DNA from: Euborellia annulipes
Lineage: Eukaryota > Arthropoda > Insecta > Dermaptera > Anisolabididae
DNA length: 64,000 nt
Direction: 5' to 3'
Assembly (NCBI GenBank): GCA_023213315.1
Contig: JAKCPI010004471.1
Coordinates: 248,001-312,000 of the forward strand
Made by a program: the position numbers and the translations under genes. This document shows, one piece after another, positions 1-10,690 of this stretch (position 1 is the first letter of the stretch; every line of letters begins with the position of its first letter). A model generated the notes under the pieces. It was not told where the DNA came from and made no database searches. It saw only the letters and a list, made by a program, of their open reading frames with translations.

Positions 1-1062
1 GAACGAGTTGCATCAACTAAGGTCGCATTTTCTACCCTTGTTTTTACTACCAGTTCAAACATCAGTCCTCGCAATGGCTCTGAATCCCGATCGTATTTCC
101 AATTAATGACTATTGATCTCTCAGGGCAGGATTAAGCAAGCGAAGAAAGAATTTATTGATTAAAACGAATCCATTTGTAGATGATTACTAATACAATTTT
201 ATTGTGCTTAAAATTAATTACCCTATTAATTATAAAGTAAAATAGAACTGATTTGGTCTATTATTTATTCAGATCAGACAAAACTTTTTTTTTCCTAAAT
301 AAAAATAAAAACTTTTATTAGAAAAAAAAACAAACTTAAAAAAAAAAAGAATTTGTTTTTGTCCGAAAATCGTTTATTCTTGATAAATGAATGTTTTGAA
401 AGCGTTCTTATTGTCGTTATATCGATATTTTTGAACCATATTGGACTCATGGGAATTTTAACACCAAATTTTTTGGGGACAACTTATCCTCCGTATGTGT
501 AACTCCCAAGAGGACATCCTTTCGTTTCTTTGTTTGTCGTATTTTTATTTTTTTTTTTTTATAAGTATATTTGGAGAAGAATTATTAATTAAAACAAAAT
601 ATCTTCGATAATCGAAATTTAATGTGTTGTCACATTTTTGTATTTATAACGGTGTAGTAGGTAATTTTCTTCTTATTGATACCTACTTAGAAATAATAAA
701 TAATTAATCATCTCTTATAAAAATATGTTTTTATATAGCTATGAATTTTTTTTTTACTTTGAATAAATTAAATAATAATTTTTGAGATCTATATGGACCC
801 TGTTTCGCATTAATGTGTCAAGCGCCATCTACCGAGTTTTGAGAAAATTAACATTAAAGTTTTTTGTTTTCATTGGATTATATATAATTTTTTTTTGTCA
901 ATTTTGCAAGTAACATTAAATATAAATTTTTTAGGACGTATTTCATAAAAAATACTATTAATTATAGCATTTGAAACAATATTCCCTGCTTAACTCAATT
1001 TTTAATTTTTTTGGCGTTGACACACTAATGCATAACAGGATCCACATAAATTTCAATAATAT

Positions 1063-1230
1063 ATTAGTATTCAAAATACCTCGAATCGGACTTTAACTGA
1101 GTCAAAGATATATTTATTTATATTCAATGGACAGCACACCGATGCCTCGGAAAGGCTGGAAATCCTGGGTTCGATTCATGGGGCCATGGGGCGTTTGGCC
1201 TCGTCAATAAATGGCACTCATACTCTTGCT
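1063..1230 (+). repeat. tRNA-related SINE, copy 1
   Basis: A repeat with a pol III B-box match (GTTCGATTC within CTGGGTTCGATTCATGG near 1168). The segment from the AATACCTCGAAT motif through GAGTCAAAGATATATTTA to the CCTCGTCAATAAATGGCACTCA motif recurs on the opposite strand at 15416-15590. No acceptor stem or complete cloverleaf can be drawn, so it is a tRNA-derived SINE fragment and not a tRNA gene. Boundaries are approximate and no target-site duplication was found. Confidence 0.5.
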
Positions 1231-1488
1231 TAAGGTTCCACCAACATTTTAAAATAAAAACACAAACGAAATTGATAAAATTAAAAATTTTAGAAAGTAA
1301 AATAAAATAAGTGGGCCAACCTGCTCCGGCCACCCCTACTCATATTATAGGAGAGTTAATTAGTGTTACCTGCTGATAATGATCACAAATTACCTGACCT
1401 AAGACTTGTATTCTTTTTTTCCCCCTTTCTCGTGTTTGGTCGTATTTTCAATACCTGCCTCCAATTCAGTAAATAAATCACAATTTAT

Positions 1489-1523
1489 ATATAGGCCTAT
1501 ATATATATATATATATATATATG
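1489..1523. repeat. (TA)n microsatellite
   Basis: Nearly pure alternating TA tract of about 30 bases. Similar tracts lie at 10707-10728, 13237-13253, 28771-28799, 49617-49648 and 50672-50692. They are typical of AT-rich intronic or intergenic DNA. Confidence 0.9.
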
Positions 1524-2248
1524 TATAAACAATTAATAATATAGAAAAAACTTTCATTTCTCTTTAGATCAGGGATGTCAAAACTTTTTAAGCTTCACAT
1601 TTAAAGAAATAAAATTGTTTCGGGCAGCACATTAGTTCCAAAGATATATTGTGGTAATAATAAATTTTTTATTTACAATAACATGAAAATAATAAATAAA
1701 TTTTGTTTTTAAATTTTATATTCAAAGTTATAATTTTAATCAAACAGACTTTTATACTTATGAAACTCTCATTCTTCACATAACAAATATTATTTCTTCT
1801 CGTTTCTAGTTTTAATCGAAACTAATGTGATTATAATTATAGTCTAACTTGGCTCAAATATTTTTTTTTTATTATTCATTTGATTGTAAAAAATAATTAA
1901 CTGAGAGAAATATATTTTTTTTTAACTCTTCTATGCTAAATATTTTTTTTATTTCAATAATTTTAAATTTTTATTGCAGTTTTTTAAATATGAGATCTGA
2001 TTCTTTATGTTAAAATAAAAAGAGAGTTTTTTCTTCTATACTATATTTAATTGTCAATCCCCTGTCTTCTGTCCAAAATAATTCCACATTTTGAAAGTTT
2101 TTTCTCTTCGCCCGCCGAAGGTGGGTGGCACGTCTAGTATTCAATAAATTATTTAATTAATGAAATCTTAATTTTAATTAATCGTTACTTAACACGACTT
2201 CTAGAAGCTTTTTGAAGAAGACTTCAGTCAAAGTCTGCCCCTAAAAAA

Positions 2249-2640
2249 TGCACATTAAAGTCCGGCTGCTTAATTCTAATAAGTTAGTTAACTATGACTT
2301 TACAATCTTTTCATATCTAGTTAAGTTAATCATATGATTAAGTAACACCCCCAAGGGTATTTTGGGGGGGGTTGGATTCTAGTTAACTAGCTAAGACCAA
2401 AAGTTCGGTATAAGGGGTGAAATTAGATACACAAACTTTGTTTATTTTTTTGAAAATTTTTAAATTTTTGTTAAAAAATTTCACAAAATTTCTCTTACAC
2501 CTCGGATGATATTTAAAAAAAATCATTTTTTTTAACTTGAAGGTAAAGCGTGTTCTTGTTTACTATATCATTGAATTGGTATCGGTCGTTTAAGTTTGCT
2601 AATTGACTAGATCTGAAGCAATCGGCCCTAATTATACTAG
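2249..2640 (+). mobile_element. Family R non-autonomous TIR element, copy 1
   Basis: A repeat of about 390 bp with imperfect inverted ends (GTCCGGCTGCTTAATTCTA on the left, reverse of GATCTGAAGCAATCGGCCC on the right). The inner core holds AGCTAAGACCAAAAGTTCGG, GGGGTGAAATTAGA and GCGTGTTCTTGTTTAC. The same blocks occur inverted at about 8600-9480 and again at 39900-42400, where other elements interrupt them. No coding capacity. The superfamily is unknown. This copy supplies the empty site that defines the insertion at 39975-41513. Confidence 0.55.
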
Positions 2641-3289
2641 AAAAAATTATTTTATTATAATCATATTAAAAAATCCAAAATTAAATTTCACTTGAATTTC
2701 AAAATAAAACGCTTAAGATTGTTCCATTGTTATTTGCAAGAGTGGAAACACAATTATTAAAACTTAACTTACTTAAAAAGTCAGAGTGTTATCATAAAAG
2801 CCAATACCAAGAGCTTAAAATCTTCAAGTCATTTACATAAAATGTTTAAAGTAACTGGAAAACCCTTTGAAAAACTCCTCACTTTGCACTCTTATCTCTT
2901 CTAAATGTTCTACGTTACAGTGTAACACAAACCAGAAACAAATAAAATATTGATTTTTGTTTAATTTTCATATTTTAAAAGACTTTATTTATTTCTCTCA
3001 ATTGAACGAATTGGAAATCTTATATTAGATCGAAGATATTAACATATTCTGATTCAAAACGTAAAGAAAATTGCTTTTCAAATCAAAGTTTGTCTTTCTG
3101 CCTTTGGAATAAATTTTGATTTATGATAATTTTTAAAATTATTGAAAATTTAAACGCAATGAGGAGGGAAATGAGACAATTTATTTTAGTTTGAATGGGA
3201 TTAATCGTTTTAAAAATCAATACAGTTTTTAAAAGCCTTTTTCCTCAATTAATTCTATTAAAAAATAATAATAATAAATCTTTTGTGGT

Positions 3290-3620
3290 TATTATTATTA
3301 TTATTATTATGGGAATTTTTAATTATAGACCATATTTTGTATTAATTATTTATTAAAAATATACATATTGTACAAAGTTTCGTCTGCTTATTCTGCAGTT
3401 GTTTTCAAGTACTAACTCCGTCTCAAGTGAACTAACAATTACGATCACTACGTGCATTTTATATACAACGACGTCAGCGCCCTATACAGTCATTCATATG
3501 AAGTTAGTTACAAATTTTCGCGCCATTTATACAAATTTCCATGAAGTTAGTCACAATCATCAAAGCAAGTGGTGTCTGTTCCATGAAGTTAGTCACAATC
3601 ATAACATGAAGGCCTCGAAC
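3290..3620 (-). mobile_element. Penelope-like terminal repeat (inferred), copy 1
   Basis: On the minus strand this copy runs through TGACGTCG, a TATA-type box (TGTATATAAAA), and a decayed CTGANGA..GAAA core (reverse of TTCTGCAGTTGTTTTCAAG), then ends with the ATGGTCTATAATTAAAAATTCCC sequence shared with copies at 5757-5995, 7626-7740 and 35055-35200. Promoter, then a ribozyme-like core, then a terminal A/T tail is the arrangement known for Penelope-like element terminal repeats. The assignment is inferred because no reverse transcriptase is present. Within it CCATGAAGTTAGTCACAATCAT is tandemly repeated around 3540-3605. Confidence 0.4.
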
Positions 3621-3639
3621 TCGTGAAAATAAGCTCTTA

Positions 3640-3800
3640 AACAAAATGTGTCAAAAAGTACTAGTACTTTACTGATGTACTTTTTCAGTTTTCTTCGATT
3701 ATCTCAAAATCCGCTCCAACGATTTTGTTTAAAATTCATAAATCAACTATTTTTTATATGCTCTTTAATATATGCTTTGTCGCATATTAGAAATAAAACT
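3640..3800 (+). mobile_element. H element, internal fragment
   Basis: Carries the diagnostic internal stretch of the H family: AAAAAGTACTAGTACTTTACTG, then CTCCAACGATTTTG, then a poly-T-rich A/T tail and TGCTCTTTAA. Compare full copies at 35513-36298 and 33013-34133. Both terminal hairpins are missing. A shorter fragment with the same motifs lies at 5597-5690. Confidence 0.6.
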
Positions 3801-4322
3801 GAATCTAAATGGCCTCTGATGTCCCTTAAACAAAAAAAAAAAAAAACATTGAAATTTTCACTTATTATATTTATAAATAAAAATTATATTTATAAATAAA
3901 AATATCCTTTATTTTTATAAAATATTTTTATTTTTTGTAACATAGAAATTTCCCTGCCTGAGAAAAAGTTTCCTAAGGACTTTTTACTCTTTTGTTTGAT
4001 ACTTCATATTGGAAAAAAGCAGAGTAAAAGGGATAGTATTTTTTTTTTATTTTCGTACTGACATTTTAGTATTCTAATGGAAATTGAAAAGGGTCTGAAG
4101 CTGATCCTTTTATGTTGTTGTTGTTTCTCTCCCTCTCGCTCTCTCTTTCTCTAAATATCAGCCCTAAAAGGCACATATTCATACATCCTATATTATTCTT
4201 AAATTGAAGTATTATTATTAAAAACAATAATTTTATTTTTTTAATAAAAACACTTCATTTTTCTGTTAAATTATAATAACTGTGAGTATTTAATTCTCTC
4301 CAATTTAGGATTTTAAATTTTT

Positions 4323-4525
4323 ACTTTCTCTTTCCTATAAATGTTAATATACAGAGAGAGAAAGTATTGGATTCATGTCAAAAATATAGATGTTGAGATT
4401 TTAATTGAGGCCACCTGAATCCAAAAAAGTGGTTTAAAATCTTTTGTGACAAGCACAGAACACAATTTTGATTCTCATACCAAAGATAAGAAAAGTTGTG
4501 TGCTGTGCGACCAGTCACACCATCT
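4323..4525 (+). mobile_element. H element, internally deleted copy
   Basis: Has both signature ends of the family and almost nothing between them. The left hairpin H1 (ACTTTCTC ... GAGAGAAAGT, 4323-4368) is followed by ATTGGATTCATGTC. The right palindrome H2 (TGTGACAAGCACAGAACACA ... GAAAAGTTGTGTGCTGTGCGACC, about 4440-4522) closes it. A full copy is about 790 bp, so roughly 580 bp is deleted here. Confidence 0.65.
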
Positions 4526-5756
4526 CTTTTATAATAATTGCTCTTATTTTTCTTTTTTTCGACACCAAACTGCGACTTCGAAAATAAATCCCATCCACTA
4601 TTAAATCCAAAACATTCAACCGAAGTGAGTTTATAAATTCATATAAAACATCTAATATCTTGTACGTACATTACATACTTTGATCTAAACAATCCTTATT
4701 TTTAGCTAAAAATGTCAATGAAAGTAATATGTGGTTTTCTTAAATTCCAAATTCCATCATAAATGGATTAGTAGAAAATGTTTAATTAAAGCTTGTTTGT
4801 TATTAAAATTTTGATAATTCTGTCTTTAATGTTTTTGATTATAAATAAAAAAAAAAAAACAATACCTAGGGAGAAGAGATTAGCTTTAGTACTGACACAA
4901 GCCGGTTTTTAATTGAATGTCAAGTTTTTCTGGCTATTTTCTCATAAGCTTATCATCTGTATCCGTTGGCTTCAAATCCTCTGGCCTCTAATATGTCTCT
5001 TGGCTGTCTAATGTAGATCCCTAGGGATGAAACGATTCCGCTAAGAAGCCTAACCGCCGAGCCACGTCGTGCATAATGATTCCACCTCCACGTTAGGGTA
5101 TTATTATATTACAACGACTAATTATGGATTAATATTATACTAACTATTTTGACCAAACAGGGGGGCGACTATGTGCTTTTTAAAATATTTTCCAAAAAAA
5201 TTTGAATTATTCAAATCAGATTTCTTATATAACAGGGAGGAGAAAAGATAATTGCTTTTAAAAAACATATTTTTTCAATTTATGTTATGAATAACAAAAT
5301 ATTCTAAAAAGAAAGTGTCTACTCTAGTAGCCTTCAATTCGAGAAACGCGTTTATTTTTTTCGTGAGGAGGATCACTGTCTATTCTGCATGTCGCAGATA
5401 ATTAAATTTAAATTAACATTCAGTAGCATAGGTCATTTAGAAAATAATAATAAATATTTATCACTCAGAGGCTCAGATTTAGTGATACGTTGACAAGTTA
5501 CTCGGGGTAATAATGACTTATTTTCTGTTTTCATAAATTTGCTTCCAACCTCATTCACATCATTTTACTTTCTCCTATCTCTGTTTATAATATAAAGTAC
5601 TAGTTCTTTACTGTTGAACATTTTGATTTTCTCAACATTTCTCCAACGATTTTGATTAAATTTCATAAATCAATTATTTAAATTATATTATTATTATATA
5701 AATTTGATTCTTATTTTTTTTTTTTTACTTAATAAACTAACTTCTTGGAAATAAGT

Positions 5757-5995
5757 GAAAATAGCGGGAAAATTTGAATCTAACTTCACAGAAATGCCGA
5801 CAGATGGCGCTGACGTCGCTGTATATAAAAAGGCAAGTAACGGACATGGCAGTTAGTTCACTTGAGTTGGAGCAAGTTGTACAGTACTTGATAACGGCTG
5901 CAGAATAAGCAGTTGAAACGTTGTACAGTATTTATATATTTTTAATAAATATTTAATACAAAAATGTGGTCTATATTTAAAAATTCTCCTTAATA
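5757..5995 (+). mobile_element. Penelope-like terminal repeat (inferred), copy 2
   Basis: Opposite orientation to the copy at 3290-3620. In order it shows TGACGTC at 5811-5817, GTATATAAAA at 5821-5830, then TTGATAA (5888-5894), a stem GGCTGC/GCAGTT with a 7-nt loop, GAAA at 5915-5918, CGTTGTACAG, and an end of ATAAATATTTAATACAAAAA and TGTGGTCTAT. The core is degenerate (TTGATAA for CTGATGA). No open reading frame is present. Family assignment rests on structure, not on a protein. Confidence 0.45.
5811..5830 (+). promoter_or_regulatory. Candidate pol II core promoter inside the terminal repeat
   Basis: A CRE-like TGACGTC lies 3 bp upstream of a TATA box, GTATATAAAA. The same pair is kept in the inverted copy (minus strand, near 3462-3480), although much of the surrounding sequence has diverged. 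Conservation of both motifs between two copies suggests the element's own promoter. Confidence 0.4.
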
Positions 5996-6011
5996 AACTA
6001 GTTTATGAAAT

Positions 6012-6130
6012 TTGCTCAGGGGCCCACATCTTGTGGGTACGTGGATGGCGACCACGAGCTGCCCTAGCTGTGACTGGCAGTATTTCTGTTCTTTGCATGT
6101 CAGTCTCTCCTCTTCTATATTTTCAACAGG
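6012..6130 (+). mobile_element. SINE A, truncated copy
   Basis: Begins at the sharp family start (TTGCTCAGGGGCCCACATC) and runs through GTGGATGGCGACCACGAGCT to TTTTCAACAGGCG, then stops in an A-run. It lacks the distal GGCCGGCCTGTTCTAT and (GAA)n tail. No target duplication seen. Confidence 0.7.
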
Positions 6131-6149
6131 CGAAAAAAAAAATATAAAT

Positions 6150-6285
6150 GTTTTTCTATGTTTATAAACTAAATATATGTCAATGCAAAAAAATCTGGTA
6201 TGAAAGCACAGTAAACATCTTTAATTTACCATTAGTAAGAGAAAGTTGTGTGCTGTGCGACTATCACATCATATTTTTTTACATT
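6150..6285 (+). mobile_element. H element, right-end (H2) fragment
   Basis: Shows ACTAAATATATGTCAATGCA, AAAAAATCTGGTATGA, then GTAAGAGAAAGTTGTGTGCTGT and GCGAC with a decayed closing arm. This is the right terminal palindrome of the H family without a left end. Confidence 0.55.
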
Positions 6286-7109
6286 ACCAGTATATATTAA
6301 ATAAATAAATAGCTAAAATCCAATGAGTAGCTCTATTGTAAAATATATATTATAGCTAAAATATCTTAAAGTTTTTGTTAATAAATTGTATAATAATTCA
6401 ATGCCATTTAAATAAAATAAAATAAGTTTTTCTAAAAAAGTTTTTTTTTTTTTTTAAATTAATTATTCTACCTTCTAAAAATGTCTTTAATACATAAAAA
6501 AAAGTCGTTTCGAATATATTCAAATCAAGTTGTTTTTAAATAGATTAAATTATAATAAATTTGAAAAACTTTAAAGTCACGTTCTTTAGAATCGAGAAAC
6601 GTTCATTGGAGTTTTTCATTCGAGTGGTTAGAGCTTAAAATAAAAAAATGAAAACCCACTCTCTGAGTTCAAGGTACGCGCCCTCGTTTTATCAGTTTTT
6701 ATATCTAATAAATACTAGCCGCAAAGCTCAAATTCGGAGGGCAAGTTTACTGCCAATTTAGGATATTTCTTGTTTCAATGCAAGTCTTAAGATGTTATTA
6801 GAAATGTTTGAACAAGCCTAATCTTTCAAGAATCATTTGTATTTTTTTTTCATTTGACTAATATTTTTCAAAACTCAAATGTTATTTTAAAAACAAATAA
6901 TATTGTTTATTTTATTCGAATTCCACTTACTTAATATTAAAATTACTTATAAAAATCCAATATTTATTATAAAAAGAAAAGATTTTCTTAAAAATGCTTT
7001 GATTACTGTACCTCTCAATGATCCTTGGAGCAGAACAAGACTCTTGTTTCACAATCCAAGAGTTAAAATTAATTAGTTGCAAAATCATACAAATAAAACA
7101 TTTTATCTC

Positions 7110-7256
7110 TTGCTCAGGGGCCCACATCTTGTGGGTACGTGGATGGCAACCACGAGCTACCCGAGCTGGGACTGGCAGTCCTTCTATTCTTTGCATGTCT
7201 CTTCCTTCCTCTTTTCAACAGGCGTCAAACCGTGCGACGGTCCGGCCTGTGCTATT
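7110..7256 (+). mobile_element. SINE A, 3'-truncated copy
   Basis: Matches the family from TTGCTCAGGGG through CTTCCTCTTTTCAACAGGCG to GACGGTCCGGCCTGTGCTATT. The (GAA)n tail is absent. A much more decayed remnant, with GTACGTAGATAGCGACCACGAG, follows at 7496-7570. Short reading frames across this and the other copies repeat the same MWVRGWRPRAARAG-like peptide only because the SINE is repeated. They are not genes. Confidence 0.75.
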
Positions 7257-7625
7257 CCTTACACAACTTTCATAATCATTGATTGCGCAATTTTTTTTAC
7301 CGACCAATTTTATATTGTACAAAACAGGAATTTTTTTAAGAAATTTACCACTAACTAGTTAGCCTATACTTAAAAAATTTACATTGAATTGAGCATAAAT
7401 TATGTGATATCTCTTTTTTTTAATGGACTTACACACTTTCAAAATAAACGGTCCAATTAATTTCTATCTCTTTTAGAGAAGATGATTTAAGTTCACTTCT
7501 TGTGAGTACGTAGATAGCGACCACGAGTTACAGAGCTAAGACTGGAAATTCTTTTCCTTATGCGAATCTTTTTTTTCTCTTAAAGCTTTTGTGGTTTGAA
7601 TTATTATTATTAGCAGTATTTTGAA

Positions 7626-7740
7626 TTATAGACCACATTTTGTTACTGTGCACTTGGTAACGGCTGCAGAATAAGCAGTCGAAACGTTGTACAGTATTTA
7701 TATTTTTAATAAATAATTAATAACAAAATGTGGTCTATGA
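7626..7740 (+). mobile_element. Foldback Penelope-like end (inferred)
   Basis: Outer arms TAGACCACATTTTGTTA (7629-7645) and TAACAAAATGTGGTCTA (7721-7737) are perfect inverted repeats. Between them lie CTTGGTAACGGCTGCAGAA, GCAGTC and GAAACGTTGTACAG, the same hammerhead-like block as at 5888-5925. Confidence 0.5.
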
Positions 7741-7885
7741 GATGTGAAATTTCTCAAATGTTTAATTATTTTTGGTATAGGTATTAAAATGCCTATTAAA
7801 TTTTTAAGAGAAAATTTAAACATTTAATATGTGTATCCAACATCATTTTAATAACGGAAACCAATTATATTTTTCATAATCTACA
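7738..7885 (+). repeat. Dispersed ~150-bp repeat, inverted partner at 13884
   Basis: The segment with GATGTGAAATTTCTCAAATG, ATTTTTGGTATAGGTATTAA and ATTTTAATAACGGAAACCAA occurs as its reverse complement at 13884-14030 with few differences. No ends, target duplication or reading frame seen. The copy at 7738 starts immediately after the foldback at 7626-7740. Confidence 0.6.
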
Positions 7886-8599
7886 ATAAAAGAACTATCA
7901 TTGACTCTTATTTTTATTCATATTCGAAGTAAATAGACTTTTTTTAATACTTCTATATGTCATTTACCTTAAATAAAAAAAGCGATCCTAAACTACCTGA
8001 AGAAGAAATAACTTAGATTACCATATGGCAGCTGCTCTCTCATTCTTGATTAACTTTACCCATATTTTTTCATTCATAATTTAGTACCAAGTTATGTGAA
8101 TCTTTACTAAAAATTATAAGAAATCACGTTGATGTTGCCATTATCCTTTCATTGTGCTAGTATTTTTCAAAAAAGAAATTTTCGAATTTCACTAATGGGT
8201 TTTTTTTCATCTACTTTAATTATTTAAAAGTTGAGATAAATCCTGATGATGGAAGATCGGATATATCAAAATACAACCGAGAAGCGGTAATATTTTCCCT
8301 ATTAAGAACACCGGAGGACCATTCTAATTAAGTTGATGGCTTGTAGATTTTCTATCTCGGCTTTTAGGACCCTCTTATTTAACCATAAACTTAATGCCTC
8401 AATTTAGCTCATTTTTTTTTTTTACATTCCGCAAACACAAACAGCCAAAAGATATTACTTTTTGTTTTTTTTTTCTTTTTGCTCTAAATACTTTTTAATG
8501 ATATCGCGATATTACTGTTTTTAATTTAGCATATTTCTTTTAAGTTATGATTCTTATTCTTTTAATATCCAACATATGGTTTATCAATTTTTTAAATAT

Positions 8600-9480
8600 T
8601 AAGAGCCAGTTGCTTCATTTATAATTAACTAGCAAACTTATCCGACAGAATCAAATCATCGATATATTGTAGTAAATAAGAACACGATTAACTTTCGAGT
8701 TAAAAAAATAAGTTTTTTTCCACATTTAATTAGCTATCTGAGGTATAAAGAAAGTTTTGGGAAGTTAGCAACTTAATAAAAGCATAATTTATAAACATTT
8801 TTAATAATTAAAATAAATTAAATTAAAAATTACAATAATTAATTATTTTTTTAAACAAAAATTTAAAAATTTCAAAAAAAAATAAACAAAGCTTGTCTTT
8901 CTAATTTCACCCCTTAGTTAAGCCTTATACCGAACTTTGGGTCTTACAATTGTAGCTAGTTAACTACGATCAGGGATCTTATTTAGTCATATGATTAGCT
9001 TAACTCCATGGAAAAAGACTCTAAAATCATTGTCAACTACACAGTAAAAAAAGAAATATCAATTTTCATTTGTTTTTCATATACTGGTAATTTTAATATA
9101 CTCAGTTTGTGAAATCAAATTCATATACTAGTTTATTAAGTGAAAAAAATATGAATCAAATTTAAGTAGCTTAAAAAGTATATTATTCTTAACAAAGTAA
9201 GTAGTAGGAGGTATGAAGGGAAGAAAACAAGAGCTCTAGTTCAAATCTCTCGAGGGGCGGTTTTTTTTAAACTAATGTATACATTTAATAAATTGTTTTA
9301 TGAAAATTCATTTTTTAGTATATGAACTTTTTCATATACCCAAATGTAAAATTCATAAACAGTTTGTGTAATAGACTTCATATACAAGTTTATGAATATC
9401 CCTTGAAATTTTTAACAGTGTAGCTTATACGAGGGATAGTTAGTTAATTAGATATGAAGCAACCGGTCGTTAGTTAAAAA
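8600..9480 (-). mobile_element. Family R element, copy 2, carrying an insertion
   Basis: Reverse complement of the 2249-2640 element: GAGCCAGTTGCTTCATTTAT at one end, ACCGAACTTTGGGTCTTA inside, and ATGAAGCAACCGGTCGTTAG at the other end. The extra length comes from the tRNA-related SINE B at about 9050-9420. Confidence 0.55.
9050..9420 (+). mobile_element. tRNA-related SINE B, copy 1
   Basis: Contains AACAAAGTAAGTAGTAGG followed by CTAGTTCAAATCTCTCGAGG, which includes a B-box match (GTTCAAATC). It has flanking ATATGAA/TTCATATAC inverted motifs. The same order recurs at 47790-48560 (AACAAAGTAAGTGG, GAGTTCAAACCTCTCGAGG). This copy is the uninterrupted version: the sequence AAACAGTTTGTGTAATAGAC at 9358-9377 is where a hAT-like MITE sits in the other copy. 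Confidence 0.55.
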
Positions 9481-10017
9481 ATAATTAATTTCGACAGATA
9501 AAATTACTAATAATTATATAATCGGTTTAAAAACATAAAAAAAAAATAATAAATAAAATAATTAATACTAAAATAATATAAGATTGAAGGGACAAGAATA
9601 GCGAAATATTTTTCAAAACAATTATATATATAAATTTTTTATTTAATCGTTTGCTAAGTTTAATTCTCATAAATGTAACATAAAAGCGATGGTTGGTAAG
9701 TGAATATTTCTTCCCCATAATTATTCCGGCTCCCTTCCCGTCTAAGTTTGCCAACAAAGTTGATTTAGCTTTCCAGCCTCTTCTACCTGCGCGAATTCCT
9801 CTGGGTACATTGATCTTCATGACATATCGCTGTCATGAATTTTTCACTCGAAGGGAGAAATAAAATTAGTCTTAAGATTGTGATACTTCTATTCAGCCTT
9901 GGAGAATTCTATTTATTTAATTTTATTCCGTTTTCAAATCCATTCCATCTCTAAAGAGAGAAAGGAATAAATATTTCATAAATATATATTTTATTGATAT
10001 GTTCGATTTTACTTATT

Positions 10018-10690
10018 TTACTTTCTCTCTATATTATATATATACTGTATATGTAATATAGAAAGTATTGGATTTTGTTTAAATACATAGATTTACTACA
10101 TTACTTTCTCTTACCTATGTATATACATATATAAATGTAATTACAAGAAGTATAAAGTATTGGATTCATATCAAAAATTCGATGTTGAGATTTTGATGGA
10201 AATACACGTTTTGAGGTCCTCTGAGTTCAAAAAAGTTGGTCTCGCAAAATGTTCTGTCTGGCTATGATCAAAATAAAAGCAAGAAGGAAACAATCTAATA
10301 AATAAAATAGGTCAAAGAAGAGTACTTGTATCAAGGGCGGATCCAGAGGTGTTTCTCGGGGGGGGGGTAACCTGGTGTGACTGGTCGCACATCACACTAT
10401 TTTTTCTTAATTTCGGAAATTTAAAGGCGCATTCTGTACTTGTTTGCCAAAATATAAATGCAAAACAAATTTTTAAGTATTAATTTTTAAAATTTTACAT
10501 AAAAAATAAATTTTTTTTTTCGAAAAAAAAGTTTGTTTGTTTTTCAATCTCAGGGGGGGGTAATTACCCCTTTACCCCCCCTCTTGTATCCGCCCTTGAC
10601 TTGTATTTTGCTGAAGTTCTTTTTCAATTTTCTCAAAATTGATTCTAACGATTTGGATTTAAATTCATAAATTATTTTTTAAGTTCCTTT
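10018..10690 (+). mobile_element. H element, interrupted by a hAT-like MITE
   Basis: Two H1-like motifs at the left (ACTTTCTCTC at about 10019, ACTTTCTCTTACC at about 10103), then TTCGATGTTGAGATTTTGAT, GTTTTGAGGTCCTCTGAGTT and GAGTACTTGTAT. The internal sequence resumes after the insertion with TTTTTCAATTTTCTCAAAAT and TCTAACGATTT. The H2 end is missing. Confidence 0.6.
10332..10598 (+). mobile_element. hAT-like MITE with perfect 8-bp TSD
   Basis: Termini CAAGGGCGGATCCAGAGG and, reversed, CAAGGGCGGATACAAGAG form an 18-bp inverted repeat. The 8-bp duplication ACTTGTAT lies at 10324-10331 and 10599-10606. The length of 267 bp without a reading frame, plus the 8-bp target site, fits a non-autonomous hAT. 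Subterminal G and C runs (GGGGGGGGG, CCCCCCC) are shared with copies at 48058-48518 and 56101-56289. It inserted into an H element. Confidence 0.85.

Noticed and set aside
1569..2140. CAGGGATGTCAAAACT, resembling a hAT terminus
   Set aside because: No matching opposite end and no 8-bp duplication could be found.
4985..5090. tRNA-like sequence on the minus strand (TGGCTCGGCGGTTAGG)
   Set aside because: A plausible A box, but the B-box region is degenerate and no cloverleaf forms. At most a decayed SINE head.
9527..9820. 97-codon minus-strand open frame starting MKINVPRGIRAG
   Set aside because: No recognisable domain. The C-terminal half is low-complexity hydrophobic sequence from AT-rich DNA. 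A GCAG|GTAGAA donor-like site after the first codons is probably chance.
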